64,000 bases of DNA, taken from assembly GCA_963834855.1 (NCBI GenBank), contig CAWIDH010000005.1, positions 1-64,000 of the forward strand, written 5' to 3'. The position numbers and the translations under genes are program-made. The stretch is from DATJKD01 sp963834855 (GTDB lineage: Bacteria; Pseudomonadota; Gammaproteobacteria; Steroidobacterales; Steroidobacteraceae). Of the stretch, positions 54,606 to 64,000 are shown piece after piece. The notes beneath the pieces were generated by a model. It was not told the DNA's origin. It did not search any database and saw only the letters and a list, made by a program, of their open reading frames with translations. Numbering within the stretch: position 1 is the stretch's first letter; each line of letters begins with the position of its first letter.

Positions 54606-57344
54606 TCAGAACTTGAAGCGGAGGTTCAGGTAGTACTGCGCACCGTTCTTGTAGAACGCGCGCGGCTGGTCCTTGTTGAGCGCGTAGTACTTGAGCGTCG
54701 GGTCGTTGAGGTTCTGCCCGTCCAGGGTCACCGAGAAGTTGTCGCTGAAGATATACCCGAGCGAGGCGGCCAGTGAGTCCGTGTCGTCCTGCGAGAAGGC
54801 GCGTATTGCGGTCAAGACCGCTGAAGAACTCCGAGCGGAACGTGTAGGTCACCCGCGCGTTGAATCGGGCGGTCTCGTAGTAGGCGCTCAGGTTGTACGT
54901 GTCCTCCGACGTTCCGACCAGGCGGTCATCTCCGCTGGCCGGCAGCAGGGAAGTCTGCTCGCCGTCCGCATAGGTGTAGTTGGCGGCGATGCCGAAGTTA
55001 TCGGTGATGGCCTGCTGATAGGAGAGCTCGATGCCCTGCACCCGACCCTCGGCGTTGACTGGCACGGTCAGCAGGTACGGCACGTCCGCGCCGTTCGGAA
55101 ATGCCTCGCTGAAGGTGAAGTAGGTTTTCGTCTCGCTGCCGAAGGTGACGTAGTTCTCGAGGTCCATGTAGAACACCGTGGCCGCCAGCAACGAGTTCTC
55201 GGCGAAGTACCATTCGATCCCGGCGTCGTAGTTCCACGACCGGATGGGCTCGAGATCCGGGTTGCCGCCCGAGCCTGTCCCGGTTCCGCCGACGGTCGCC
55301 GGGGGTAGCAGGTTCGTGGCGCCGCCGAGCGCCGAGTAGTCGGCGCGGGTCATCGTCCTGCTGGCCGCGAAACGGGCCACCAGATCGTCGGACACCTGCC
55401 ACTTCAGGTTTGCGCTCGGCAGCCAGTCGTTGTACGTGTTGTCGACGGGTATGCCGATGTACGCCCCGAAGAGCGAGCCCGTGATCGGCGTTCGGGTCCG
55501 TCGGTGGGCTGGTCGAAGATGACCACGTTCTCGTCGGTCCTCACGTAGCGCAGGCCGATGTTTCCGCTCCAGTTCGAACCCCGGAAATCCGCCTGCACGT
55601 AGGCCGCCGCATTCTCTTCCTCCACCGAGTAGAAGAGCGAGGCGTCGGCGCGCAACACCGGGTCGCGGTTCACGAATCCCGGCGCACCGTTGTATTGCGC
55701 CAGCTGCGACTCCGACCAGAACCAGATGTTCGTCGGGAACGACCCACCGAAGGTGTTGAAGTCGCCCGGATAGTTCTGGAAGTCCGTCGGATAGTTCGCC
55801 GGGTCCATGGCCGGGGCGAGCGGGCCCTGGGCGACGGTTGTTGAGCGACTCGCGGCTGTGCTCGTTGTAGCGTACGCCGAACTGCAGGCCGGTCCAGGCG
55901 CCGCGGTCGACGGCGTAGTCGGCGTCGACCTGGGCCCAGTTTTCCTCGTCCTCGACGTCCACGAGCTGGGCGCCGAAGATCCAGCCAAAGACGACCGGTG
56001 TGCCGTTCGGGACCGGTGTCGAGGTGTCGGCTGTGCCGAAGTTGAAGTTCGGCGCGCTGCCGATGCCATTGAGCTGGCAGCTCGCGCCGCTGCCCGCTGC
56101 CGGATGCGTCTCGGACACGTCCTGCCTCGGTGTCTCGCCGTGGCCCTCCGAGGTGCCGATCTGGCCGGAGATTTCGAGCGCGTCGCTGACCTGGTATGCA
56201 GGCCTCGAAACTGCCGTAGTTCGGACGTGGCCTTTTCGTCCGGGCGCGAGATCTGGTCGTAGACACCGTACGAAGGTCCCGGCGTGCACCGGCGCCGAGA
56301 AATTCGCCGCGACGAGGGTGTTGTTCCTGACGACGTAGCCCGGATCCGGCGCCTGTCCCGCGCCCGCGCCGAGGATGCGTGATCCCCAGAGCAGGTAGTT
56401 GCGGTTGTAGTTCGTCGCCTCGAGATCCGACATGAAGTACTGGAGGTCCAGTCTCAGGTCGTCGGTCGGACGGAACTCGAGGTCGATGAGGCCGCCCGTG
56501 CGCTTGCGCTCCTGCTCGAAGAGCGCGGCGCCGATCAGCACGCGGATACTGCACGCCCGCCAGGTCGGGGTTGCGAGGTCGCGATGGCGCTGCCCGGCGC
56601 GATCGTCTCATAGCCGAGCAACTCGACGCCGTCGCGGCGCAGGTGCCGCTCCTCCGAGAACCCCTGCAGCAGCACACCGAACGTGTCGGAGTCGTTCTTC
56701 CAGTTGAAGAGCGCGGAGAGCTGCGGGTCGGTCTCATCCGGAAGCTCGGCGTAAACCGCGCCGACCGATCCGCCGACCGTCATCTGCTCGTCGAAGTCGA
56801 GGGGTCTGCGGGTGATGATGTCGACCGATCCGGCGACGCCACCTTCGACGAGCGAGGCCTGGGAGCTCTTGTGCACGACGACCTGGCCGACGAGCTCCGA
56901 CGGCAGCAGCGTGTAGCTGACGCTGCGACCGACCTGCGAGGTCTGGTTGAGCACGAACCAGTCGCCGGCGGCGACGTTGTGACCGTTGAGCAGGGTCTGC
57001 GTCAGGCTGGGATTCGTTCCGCGCATGCTGATGCGGTCGTTCTCATCGAACCCGCCCTCATTGGCACCGGCGGAGCTGGTCGTGACGCCGACGACGCGCG
57101 ACAGGGAATCCGCGACGTTCTTGTCGGGCATCTTGCCGATGTCCTCGGCGGTGATGACCTCCACGATCGAGTCCGCATCGCGCTTTGACTCGAGCGACAG
57201 CTGGTTCGAGTGGCGAATGCCCGAGACGATGATCTCCTCGAGCCCCTCTTCCGTCGCGGCCGCCTGCGCGCGCGCTTGATCGTTCTGCCCGAACAGGGCG
57301 ATGGCGACTGCCGTTCCGATCAAGGTCGATCGTGTTCTGTTCAT
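54606..57344 (-). CDS. TonB-dependent receptor (probable chitooligosaccharide uptake), about six frameshifts
   Basis: From ATG 57344 a signal peptide leads to EEIIVSGIRHSNQLSLESKR (TonB-box region) and a plug domain (ADSIVEVITAEDIGKMPDKN and RISMRGTNPSLTQTLLNG), as in the NagP/xanthomonad family of GlcNAc-related receptors. The barrel continues in changing frames, with changes near 56550, 56290, 56205, 55835, 55490 and 54815. It ends AFYKNGAQYYLNLRFKF with the usual terminal Phe. The total span (2,739 bp) is an exact multiple of three, so gains and losses balance. As sequenced, no full receptor can be made. Protein-level conservation in every piece argues for sequence error or very recent damage. 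Confidence 0.8.
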
Positions 57345-57643
57345 GTGCTCAGGTCCCCCTTAGGCTCAGTCCTGCCGGCCGATCCGCGCAGGAGCTGTAA
57401 GTCCGCTGCTACCTGGTTCTCGTTGGGCTGGCCGCTTGCCATTAGAGCCCAATGACAGAACCACTCTGATGCCACTATAATACCACCCGTGAGCGAATGG
57501 CAAGCCTGTCAAAAACGTATCAAAGCGGCGGTTAGCTGGCTGCGTAAGCCGTTGCTTCTGAGCCACAGGGGGCACCGACATGGAGTCGTGGTATGGCATT
57601 GGTATCTGAGCAATCGCCGGCCCGGCAGAAGGAGCCTCGCGCC
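57345..57643. promoter_or_regulatory. Divergent control region of the receptor and GntR genes
   Basis: For the plus strand, ATGACA at 57452-57457 and a perfect TATAAT at 57476-57481 are spaced by 18 bp. For the minus strand, TATTAT overlaps the same site with a TTGCCA about 15 bp upstream. The bases 57472-57487 (CCACTATAATACCACC) contain two CCA half-sites and form an imperfect palindrome of the kind bound by HutC/NagR-type GntR repressors. A repressor there would block both promoters. This 20-base core is much more AT-rich than its surroundings. Site identity is inferred. Confidence 0.5.
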
Positions 57644-58383
57644 ATGCTCCTCTCGGAGGCGATTGGCCCGCTCGCGGAAACGAGCAATCTCCCCCTTTAC
57701 CAGCAGCTGCAGCGCGCGCTCCGCGAAGCGATAGACCGGAACATCCTCGGCGCCGACGATGCGTTGCCGCCCGAGCGCGACCTCGCCGGCGACTTCGGCG
57801 TTTCACGGATCACCGTTCGCAAGGCCATTGACGGGCTCGTGAGTGAAGGCCTGCTGGTGCGCCGGCACGGGTCCGGCACCTTCGTGCGCGGCCGCGTCGA
57901 GAAAAACTTCTCGAAGCTCACCTCCTTCTCGGAGGACATGCGCGCCCGCGGACGCAATCCGCGCAGCGACTGGCTGAAGCGCACTGAACGGAACCGTCAC
58001 GCCCGGAGGAGGCGCTGACCCTGCGCTCGAGCCCCGGCACGCCGGTGTTCCGCTTCCACCGGCTGCGATTCGCGGACGACGCGCCCATGGCGATCGAGTA
58101 CGCGACCGTCGTCGCCGACTGCCTGCCCTCGCTCGACGCCGTGCAGACCTCGCTCTACGAGGCACTGGAGCGCGCCGGGAACCGGCCCGTCCGCGCCCTG
58201 CAGCGCCTGCGCGCAGTGCTGCTCACGCGCGAGCAGGCCGAGCTGCTGCGCGCGAAGCCGGGCGACGCGGGTCTGCTGGTCGAACGGGTCGGATTCCTGC
58301 AGGACGGGCGCGCGATCGAGTTCTCGCAGTCCTTCTATCGCGGCGACACCTACGACTTCGTCGCCGAGCTCAGCACGCCGTGA
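57644..58383 (+). CDS. GntR/HutC-family regulator of GlcNAc utilisation, two single-base insertions
   Basis: I place the start at ATG 57644 (AGAAGGAG upstream). The winged HTH (about 25-85) has LPPERDLAGDFGVSRITVRK and EGLLVRRHGSGTFV, followed by the UTRA sensor domain (FRFHRLRFADDAPMAIEYAT and FSQSFYRGDTYDFVAEL). Between 57985 and 58005 the natural sequence TEGTVTPEEALTL is recovered by removing one C near 57988 and one G near 58003; as sequenced, the frame stops at 58018. In the NagR/NagQ/DasR family, GlcNAc-6-P or GlcN-6-P is the inducer. The gene is divergent from the receptor and overlaps the SIS gene (GTGA). Confidence 0.82.
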
Positions 58384-59407
58384 ATCCCGATACCCGCATG
58401 TTCCGGGAAGCGGCCGCCGCTCCTGCCGCGGTTCGCTCTCAATTGCACGCGAACCGCGACCTCATCGATCAGCTCGGAGAGGTGGTGCGGCAACATGGCG
58501 CCGCGTGCCGTCGTCACCTGCGCGCGCGGCAGTTCCGACCATGCGGCAACGTTCGCGAAGTACCTGATCGAAACCCGTACGGGCATCCTCGCCTCGTCCG
58601 CGGCGCCGTCGATCAGCTCGGTGTATGCATCCAAGGCAGACCTCGAAGGCGTCCTTTTCGTCGCGATCTCGCAGTCGGGCGCCAGCCCGGACCTGCTCGC
58701 GGCCGCAAGCAGCGGCCCGGGAGGCGGGTGCTCTCGTGCTCGCGCTCGTCAACGCCGAGGACTCTGCGCTTGCGCGCATCGCCCATCACACCATTCCGTT
58801 GCGCGCCGGCGCCGAGACCAGCGTCGCGGCCACCAAGTCGTACATCGCCTCGCTCGCGGCAATCGTGCACCTGGTGGCGGCCTGGACGCAGGACCGCGAA
58901 CTTCAGACGGCCCTGGAACAGGCGCCCGACCAGCTCGCACTCGCGTGGCAACTCGACTGGGACGCCGCCGTCGAGCACCTTCGCTCGGCCAGCAGCCTCT
59001 ACGTCGTCGGCCGCGGGCTCGGTCTCGGCATTGCCCAGGAAGCCGCGCTCAAGCTCAAGGAAACCTGTGGCCTGCACGCAGAGGCATTCAGCGCCGCGGA
59101 ACTGCGCCACGGTCCGATGGCGCTCGTGCGCAGCGGGTTTCCGGTCCTCGCGTTCGTGCAACACGACGAGACACGGGAAGGCGTCGAAGCGCTGGCGGGC
59201 GAGTTGAGCAACCTCGGCGCGGAGGTATTGCTGGCGGGGTCCGTGGTCCCGGGCGCCTTCACACTGCCGACGCTGCGCGCGCATGCGGCCATCGAACCGC
59301 TGCTGATGATCCAGAGCTTCTACCGGCTCGCCAACGCGCTCGCGCTTGCCCGCGGCCTGGATCCGGATCGCCCACCGCACCTGAGCAAGGTCACCGAGAC
59401 AGTCTGA
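58380..59407 (+). CDS. SIS-domain glucosamine-6-phosphate deaminase (NagB-II type), two frameshifts
   Basis: GTG 58380 overlaps the GntR stop. Reading begins MNPDTRMFREAAAAPAAVRS, changes near 58495 to APRAVVTCARGSSDHAATFA and near 58715 to AAREAGALVLALVNAEDSAL. It ends at 59407 with DRPPHLSKVTETV. Both changes behave as one extra base. Two SIS domains are present (SQSGASPDLLAA and TKSYIASLAAIVHLVA; then YVVGRGLGLGIAQEAALKLKETCGLHAEAF), as in the GlmS-like NagB-II enzymes that replace NagB in many chitin-using gammaproteobacteria. They convert GlcN-6-P to fructose-6-P and ammonia. The stop overlaps the nagA start (TGATG). Confidence 0.85.
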
Positions 59408-60549
59408 TGCCGGTCGCGCTGGTCAACGGCCGGGTACTCGGTGACACCGGCATCCTCGATGACCTCGCTGTGTTGCTCGACGGAGAAAGGATAGTCGACG
59501 TCGTCGCCAGCGACGACGCACGCTGCCGCCGCGCAGTCCGCCACGATCTCGGCGGCCATCTGCTGCTGCCGGGCTTCCTGGACACGCAGGTAAACGGCGG
59601 CGGCGGCGTGCTCTTCAACGCCGAGCCGACCGTCGACGCCATCCGCGAGATCGGCCGCGCCCATCGGCGCTTCGGCACCACGGGGTTTCTGCCGACGCTC
59701 ATCAGCGACGACCTGCATGTCGTCGCGCGCGCACTCGAGGCCGTGCGCGCCGCGATCGACGCCAGGGTGCCCGGCGTGCTCGGCATTCACATCGAGGGCC
59801 CGTTCCTGAACGTGGCACGCAAGGGCGTGCATGATCCCGCGAAACTGCGCGGTCTCGACGAAGGCGCGATCGGGCTCCTGACCTCCCTTCGCGGCGGCAG
59901 GACCCTGGTGACGCTGGCGCCCGAGATGACGACGCCCGACATCATCTCGAAGCTGGCCGCGGCGGGGGTCATCGTGTCGGCCGGTCATACCAACGCGACC
60001 TATGATGAGATCCGCACCGCTCTGCGCCACGGGCTCACGGGCTTCACGCATCTGTTCAATGCCATGTCACAGCTCACCGGGCGGGAGCCTGGAGTCGTCG
60101 GCGCCGCGCTCGACGACGCGGACAGCTGGTGCGGTATCATCGTTGACGGACGCCATGTCGACCCGACCGTGCTTCGCATTGCCTTGCGCTGCAAGCGGCA
60201 CGACCGATTCATGCTGGTGACGGATGCGATGCCAAGCGTCGGCGCAGCCGAAAAGTCGTTCACCCTGCAGGGACGCATGATCTCCGTCGCGAACGGCGTG
60301 CTGGTCGACGAAGACGGCACGCTGGCCGGCTCCGACATCGACATGGCAACGACCGTATACAACGCCGTCGAGTTGCTTCGTGTCGACCTGCCCGAGGCCG
60401 TGCGCATGGCCAGCCAGTATCCAGCGGAGTTCCTGGGACTGGGTGGTGAGCTCGGGCGGATCGCGCCCGGCTATCGGGCCAACCTGGTGCTCGCCGACGA
60501 GAGGCTCGACATCAAGGAGACCTGGATCGACGGACGGACGCTCACGTGA
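59407..60549 (+). CDS. nagA: N-acetylglucosamine-6-phosphate deacetylase
   Basis: The 380-residue amidohydrolase has the metal-binding and catalytic signatures HIEGPFLN (Glu ligand), SAGHTNATYDEI, GFTHLFNAMSQL (His ligands) and VTDAMPS with the catalytic Asp. PGFLDTQVNGGGGV in the N-terminal half is also typical. It removes acetate from GlcNAc-6-P, giving GlcN-6-P for the adjacent SIS deaminase. It is translationally coupled on both sides: TGATG with the deaminase and GTGA with the halogenase gene. It is one of the few genes in this locus with an unbroken frame. Confidence 0.96.
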   Translation: MPVALVNGRVLGDTGILDDLAVLLDGERIVDVVASDDARCRRAVRHDLGGHLLLPGFLDTQVNGGGGVLFNAEPTVDAIREIGRAHRRFGTTGFLPTLISDDLHVVARALEAVRAAIDARVPGVLGIHIEGPFLNVARKGVHDPAKLRGLDEGAIGLLTSLRGGRTLVTLAPEMTTPDIISKLAAAGVIVSAGHTNATYDEIRTALRHGLTGFTHLFNAMSQLTGREPGVVGAALDDADSWCGIIVDGRHVDPTVLRIALRCKRHDRFMLVTDAMPSVGAAEKSFTLQGRMISVANGVLVDEDGTLAGSDIDMATTVYNAVELLRVDLPEAVRMASQYPAEFLGLGGELGRIAPGYRANLVLADERLDIKETWIDGRTLT

Positions 60550-62157
60550 CCGCCACTCTCTTCAACTATTCGTATCACCACACATCCTCGAGGGAGGCGC
60601 AGAGGCCTGTCGCGCCGCAAGCCGCCGTCAGGAGCGTCGTCATCATCGGCGGTGGAACCGCCGGGTGGATGACCGCGATGATCCTGGCGAATGCGCTGAT
60701 CAAGAAGGGCGTCGAAATATCGGTGCTCGAGTCGCCCACCGTGGACATCATCGGCGTCGGCGAAGGCTCGACGCCCTGGCTGCGGGGATTCTTCGACAGC
60801 CTCGATATCGAGGAATCCGAGTGGATGCCCGCGTGCAACGCCACGTACAAGTGCGGCATCGCGTTCGACAAGTGGTCGACCAAACCGGGCTTCGAACGCT
60901 ACTTTCATCCGTTTGCCTCGATGCTCGACAACCTCACCATGACGCAGTTCGTTCACAACGCGCGGGCGAGGGTCAACGGCGCCGACGTTCATGCCCATCC
61001 CAACCGTTTCTTCATCGCATCGCGTCTCGCTGACGAGCACATGGCGCCGATCCCGGCCAACAGTTTTCCGTTCGATGTCTGGTACGGATACCACTTCGAT
61101 GCCGTGCTGCTGGGCAAGTTCCTGCACAAGAAGGCGCTCGAGCGCGGCGTCAAGTACAGGAGCTGTCACGTCACTCACGCGAACCTGGACGATCGCGGCG
61201 ACATCGCCTCGGTGTCTACCCGGGAGGGCGAAACCGATCGGCGCCGATTTCTTCGTCGACTGCACGGGTTTCGCTTCGCTCCTCAGCGTGCAAGGCGCTC
61301 GCGACGCCGTTCGTCAGTTTCTCGAGCAACCTGTTCAATGACGCCGCCGTCGCCATGCCGACGCCGATGGACGAGTTCATTCCATCGCAGACCGTGGCGA
61401 CCGCGATGAAGCACGGATGGGCATGGAAGATCCCGCTGACCAGCCGCTACGGCAACGGGTATGTGTACAGCTCGAGTTTCTGCTCGGCCGATCAGGCCGA
61501 GCATGAGCTGCGCGAATCCCTCGGACTCCTGGAGTCCGACACTCCGGCCCGCCACCTGAAGATGCGGATCGGCCGCCTCACGAAGCACTGGAACAGGAAT
61601 TGCCTTGCCGTCGGCCTCTCCCAGGGATTCATCGAGCCGCTCGAAGCCACGGCCCTGCTCTTCATTCAGAAGACGGCCATGGGAATCGTCGAGTGCCTCG
61701 AAAAGGGCGATTTCAGCGAAGCCGCTCACGACGCTTCAACCAGCGCGTCAACGAGCACTTCGAAGGCACCCGCGACTACATCGTGACGCACTACAAGACC
61801 AATTCAAGGACGGATACCGAGTACTGGCGCGCCAATGCCGCCAATCTCAATATCTCCGATCCGCTCAAGGAGCTGTACAACCACTGGATGGCGGGCAACA
61901 GCATCGTCCGGGAGGTGAAGCAGAGCATCGGCCAGGCTTACCCGGTCTTCTCCTGGTACTGCATCATGGCCGGCATGGGCATCTTCCCGTATCAGAAGGA
62001 CCTGCGACCGCCGAATGCCAGGGAGAAGCAATTCAGCATGGCGGAGATCGACAATCTCCTGACGCGCAGCGCGGCCAATTTCCGCACTCAGCGGGAAGTG
62101 CTGAAAGCCATCCCGCCCAGGCGGGAAGAGGAGTCATTGCAGATCTATCTGTGGTGA
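60546..62157 (+). CDS. Flavin-dependent tryptophan-halogenase-family protein, three frameshifts
   Basis: GTG 60546 overlaps the nagA stop. The N-terminal FAD site is SVVIIGGGTAGWMTAM (GGGTAG 35-40), followed by DIIGVGEGSTPWLRGFFDSL and CNATYKCGIAF, whose Lys aligns by eye with the catalytic Lys of Trp halogenases. The family motif WxWxIP is present as GWAWKIPL. The frame changes near 61230, 61290 and 61725; the last part reads FNQRVNEHFEGTRDYIVTHY through to EESLQIYLW. The family uses FADH2, O2 and halide, but many TonB-locus members have no known substrate. Its place behind nagA suggests co-regulation with GlcNAc use. Confidence 0.85.
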
Positions 62158-62205
62158 CGGCCTGCTCCAGGTCGCGAGGCACGCAGGCGCGGCCGTTTTC
62201 GCGAA

Positions 62206-63235
62206 TCAACTCCGAAGCTTCGCGATCAGCAGGTTCCTGATCCGCTGCGCGGCGTCAGGCGACATCCTTCCGAGCACACCGCGCCGGTGCTCGGGGATGT
62301 AATCGAAACGATCGTCAGTCGCGTCGAATACGTAGTAGTCGAACATCGAGGCCCAGGCCTTCCTGAGCTCCCGCGGCAGCGGCCTGACGTTCAACAGGCC
62401 GTGCAGCAGGCAGTCCATGGCCGATGCCGTCCTGTCGACTTCGCCGAGAGCGCCCTTCCACCAGTAGTTGACGAGCACGTTGAGGTGGGGATCGAGGGAC
62501 TCCACGTGGTGCCACCACAAGGTGGGAATGTACAGCGCATCGCCGGGCCCGAGCTCCGCCTGACAGGCCGCCGCGAGCGCGTCCTTGAACCGCGGGAATC
62601 TCTCGAAGTCGGGTTCGGAGAACTGCACCATGCTCATCGCGGCGCCGGTCGGCGCGTAGTCGAGCGGTCCCACGTACAGGTTGGCAACCTGCTCCGGAGG
62701 GAACAGCGTGAACCGGCGCCTGCCGGCCACGACGCAAGCGACGTTGTCCGATTCATCGAAATGGGCCGGCACCGTGACGCGGTTGCCGAGCCAGATCCGC
62801 GGCGCGACGGCTGCATCGAGAATGGACAGCCTGTTTTCCGCGGCAAAGCCCGGCAGGCATTCCGGGATCAGCGCGCTCTGCACGGCCACTGAAGGTGGAT
62901 CCTCGAACAACGCGTATCGCGACAATTGCTCGACGATGGAGGACAGCGGCAGGCGCCTGCGCGCGAAATTGAATCCGTCCATGGCAGTCGTTGTAGAAGA
63001 TGCGTCCGCGCACGTGCGGCGGCATGAGGATCGCGTCGACAGGGCTGCCATTGTCGAGGGCAACGAGGTAGCGACCGACGTCGGCATGCGACCGGAGCGC
63101 TGCCTGCACAGCCGGCCACCCCTCGACCAGCCCGCGCAGCACGGCTGGCCGGTATTGATTGACGACCTCCTCCCGGAATCGCCTCTCGTCGACGTCGTGC
63201 CACTCGGGAATCTGTTGCAGTGGCTGATCCAGCAT
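62206..63235 (-). CDS. Cupin_8/JmjC-like Fe(II)/2-oxoglutarate oxygenase family protein, one frameshift
   Basis: From ATG 63235 the product reads MLDQPLQQIPEWHDVDERRF and YRPAVLRGLVEGWPAVQAAL, the normal start of cupin_8 proteins. Near 62990 the reading moves one frame, after RIFYND, to MDGFNFARRRLPLSSIVEQL and runs to the stop at 62206. The iron-binding HxD is in VTVPAHFDESDNVACVVAG, and the second His is in YIPTLWWHHVESLDPHLNVL. Homologues include protein hydroxylases, and genes of this type are often found beside tryptophan-halogenase-like genes at TonB-receptor loci. It is convergent with the halogenase gene (48-bp gap), so its promoter lies near 63250-63330. Confidence 0.85.
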
Positions 63236-63331
63236 CGTTTGCGCCCCGGCCTGCGCGCCGATGCTAACCCTGCGCGATGCGCGCAGCCACCGGCCGGGAG
63301 CGCTCGCTCGCGCTGAGACTGATGGTCGAGA

Positions 63332-63853
63332 CTACCGCTGTCGTTGCCGACGCATGGCGCGCCACCAGCCGATGGCGATGATGGCCACCACGAACAGTGG
63401 AATCACCGCGCCGATCCGGTCGCCGCGCCCGAGGGCCTCGATTGCAGTCGAAGCGATGCTGCCCAGCACCGCGAGGAAGACCGCGAACGGTATGAAACGC
63501 GTGATGGCAGGACGCGATTCCGCGGTTGGCCGGCCGGTCGGCGACGTCGGCCGCGCGGACGGCGCGGTCGGCATGGTAGATGGGGCAGGCGAGATGGTTG
63601 GTGGCGCGGACACCTTCGTCATCGACGGTCGGTGACCCGGAGGCAACTGCGCGCTGCCCTTGCCTGGTGCGATGCGGCCCGGCGCAATCGGCCCCTGCGG
63701 CGTCGCCAGGCCTCCGCGCGGTGGGCGGAGCCGCGCTTGCGCCGCGTCACCTTGCCGGGCGGGCATCGGCCACGGGTTCGCATCGCGCGCGACCGGCGCG
63801 GGCGGCGGCGGGAGCGCCCCCTTGGCGGTTGCCTGATCGGGCCATTTCGGCAT
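63332..63853 (-). CDS. Hypothetical Pro-rich protein with two C-terminal membrane segments
   Basis: The 173-residue frame has a Pro/Ala-rich, probably disordered N-terminal two thirds. Two clear hydrophobic helices follow (FIPFAVFLAVLGSIASTAIEA and IGAVIPLFVVAIIAIGWWRA) and the end is basic (MRRQRQR). This hydrophobic pattern is specific to this frame, which supports it as a gene. The first part could be an artefact of GC-rich sequence, and the start may be further downstream. No family is recognised. It lies about 100 bp upstream of the cupin_8 gene on the same strand. Confidence 0.55.
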   Translation of the reverse strand: MPKWPDQATAKGALPPPPAPVARDANPWPMPARQGDAAQARLRPPRGGLATPQGPIAPGRIAPGKGSAQLPPGHRPSMTKVSAPPTISPAPSTMPTAPSARPTSPTGRPTAESRPAITRFIPFAVFLAVLGSIASTAIEALGRGDRIGAVIPLFVVAIIAIGWWRAMRRQRQR

Positions 63854-63879
63854 GCCCGACAGGATACTCCCGCAGCGGC

Positions 63880-64000
63880 GAAGGAACCTCTGATCTCCGC
63901 ATGACGCCGTGGCGCACCGGTGCCACGCCCTCGATCCTGCCGATGGTGGCCGACGGGCTGACGTAGAGGTCGACTTCGCGCTCGAAACGCAGTGTTCCGT
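63880..64000 (-). other. Possible C-terminal end of a gene entering from the right edge
   Basis: Read on the minus strand from the right edge, one frame gives TLRFEREVDLYVSPSATIGR and then IEGVAPVRHG. This has the alternating pattern of beta strands and looks like coding sequence. Past about 63890 the frame becomes atypical, so the true stop or a frame change is near there. No family is assigned. Confidence 0.3.

Noticed and set aside
1..64000. CRISPR arrays, tRNA genes, transposases or phage genes
   Set aside because: I found no regularly spaced direct repeats, no tRNA-like cloverleaf and no recombinase motifs. The only mobile-DNA hints are the scars and relics reported above.

Overview
This 64 kb window is a dense, GC-rich chromosomal segment of a Gram-negative bacterium, most likely a gammaproteobacterium related to Xanthomonadales, Nevskiales or Steroidobacterales. 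That placement is an inference. It rests on the gene mix: TonB-dependent receptors, type Vd patatins, DUF885 and M16 peptidases, and a chitin/GlcNAc locus with a PTS of the NagE plus IIA-HPr-EI type. No complete rRNA or tRNA gene is present to confirm it.

Layout. 1-6100: a partial lipoprotein-like gene, a patatin/beta-barrel phospholipase, a DUF2092 gene coupled to a small Q/A/T-repeat protein, a truncated DUF481 gene and an outer-membrane barrel protein. 6153-8519: an eight-haem cytochrome c with TPR repeats. 8524-21010: a rearranged accessory region of small-molecule catabolism genes (acyl-CoA ligase, two cupin or Fe/2OG-type oxygenase families, epoxide hydrolase, BKACE, quinone oxidoreductase, two MFS transporters). 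It carries a partly duplicated, inverted QOR-MFS cassette and short scars copied from neighbouring genes. 21011-24631: an AraC regulator and a TonB receptor closed by a strong terminator. 24632-25158: relics (a DUF481 5' end and a 21-nt match to the 16S rRNA 5' end). 25159-31318: aquaporin, SYLF protein, universal stress protein, a large surface-type protein and an amino-acid-binding protein. 31515-35085: a second patatin, a VOC protein and a small lipoprotein.

35082-41338 is a compact minus-strand operon: periplasmic methyltransferase, DUF885, a catalytic M16 peptidase, an M16 partner without the zinc motif, and an NAD(P)-binding protein. An OmpA-family porin with its own terminator, a double-length M16 peptidase, a DUF2891 protein and a lower-GC M19-like protein follow up to 47985.

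48021-63235 is a chitin/N-acetylglucosamine utilisation locus. On the minus strand are a TonB receptor (probable chitooligosaccharide uptake), a GH20 hexosaminidase, a IIA-HPr-EI fusion and the NagE permease. On the plus strand are a GntR regulator, a NagB-II-type SIS deaminase, NagA and a flavin-dependent halogenase. A cupin_8/JmjC-like gene converges on the halogenase. In the proposed flow, oligomers enter through the receptor, are cut to GlcNAc in the periplasm, are phosphorylated during import by NagE with the fusion protein, are deacetylated by NagA and are deaminated by the SIS protein.

Caution: about thirty apparent single-base frameshifts break otherwise well-conserved genes. Most behave as one extra base, and some come in compensating pairs with the protein conserved in the intermediate frame. 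This looks more like residual indel error in the assembly than gene decay. For these genes I give the whole-gene span and say where the frame changes.
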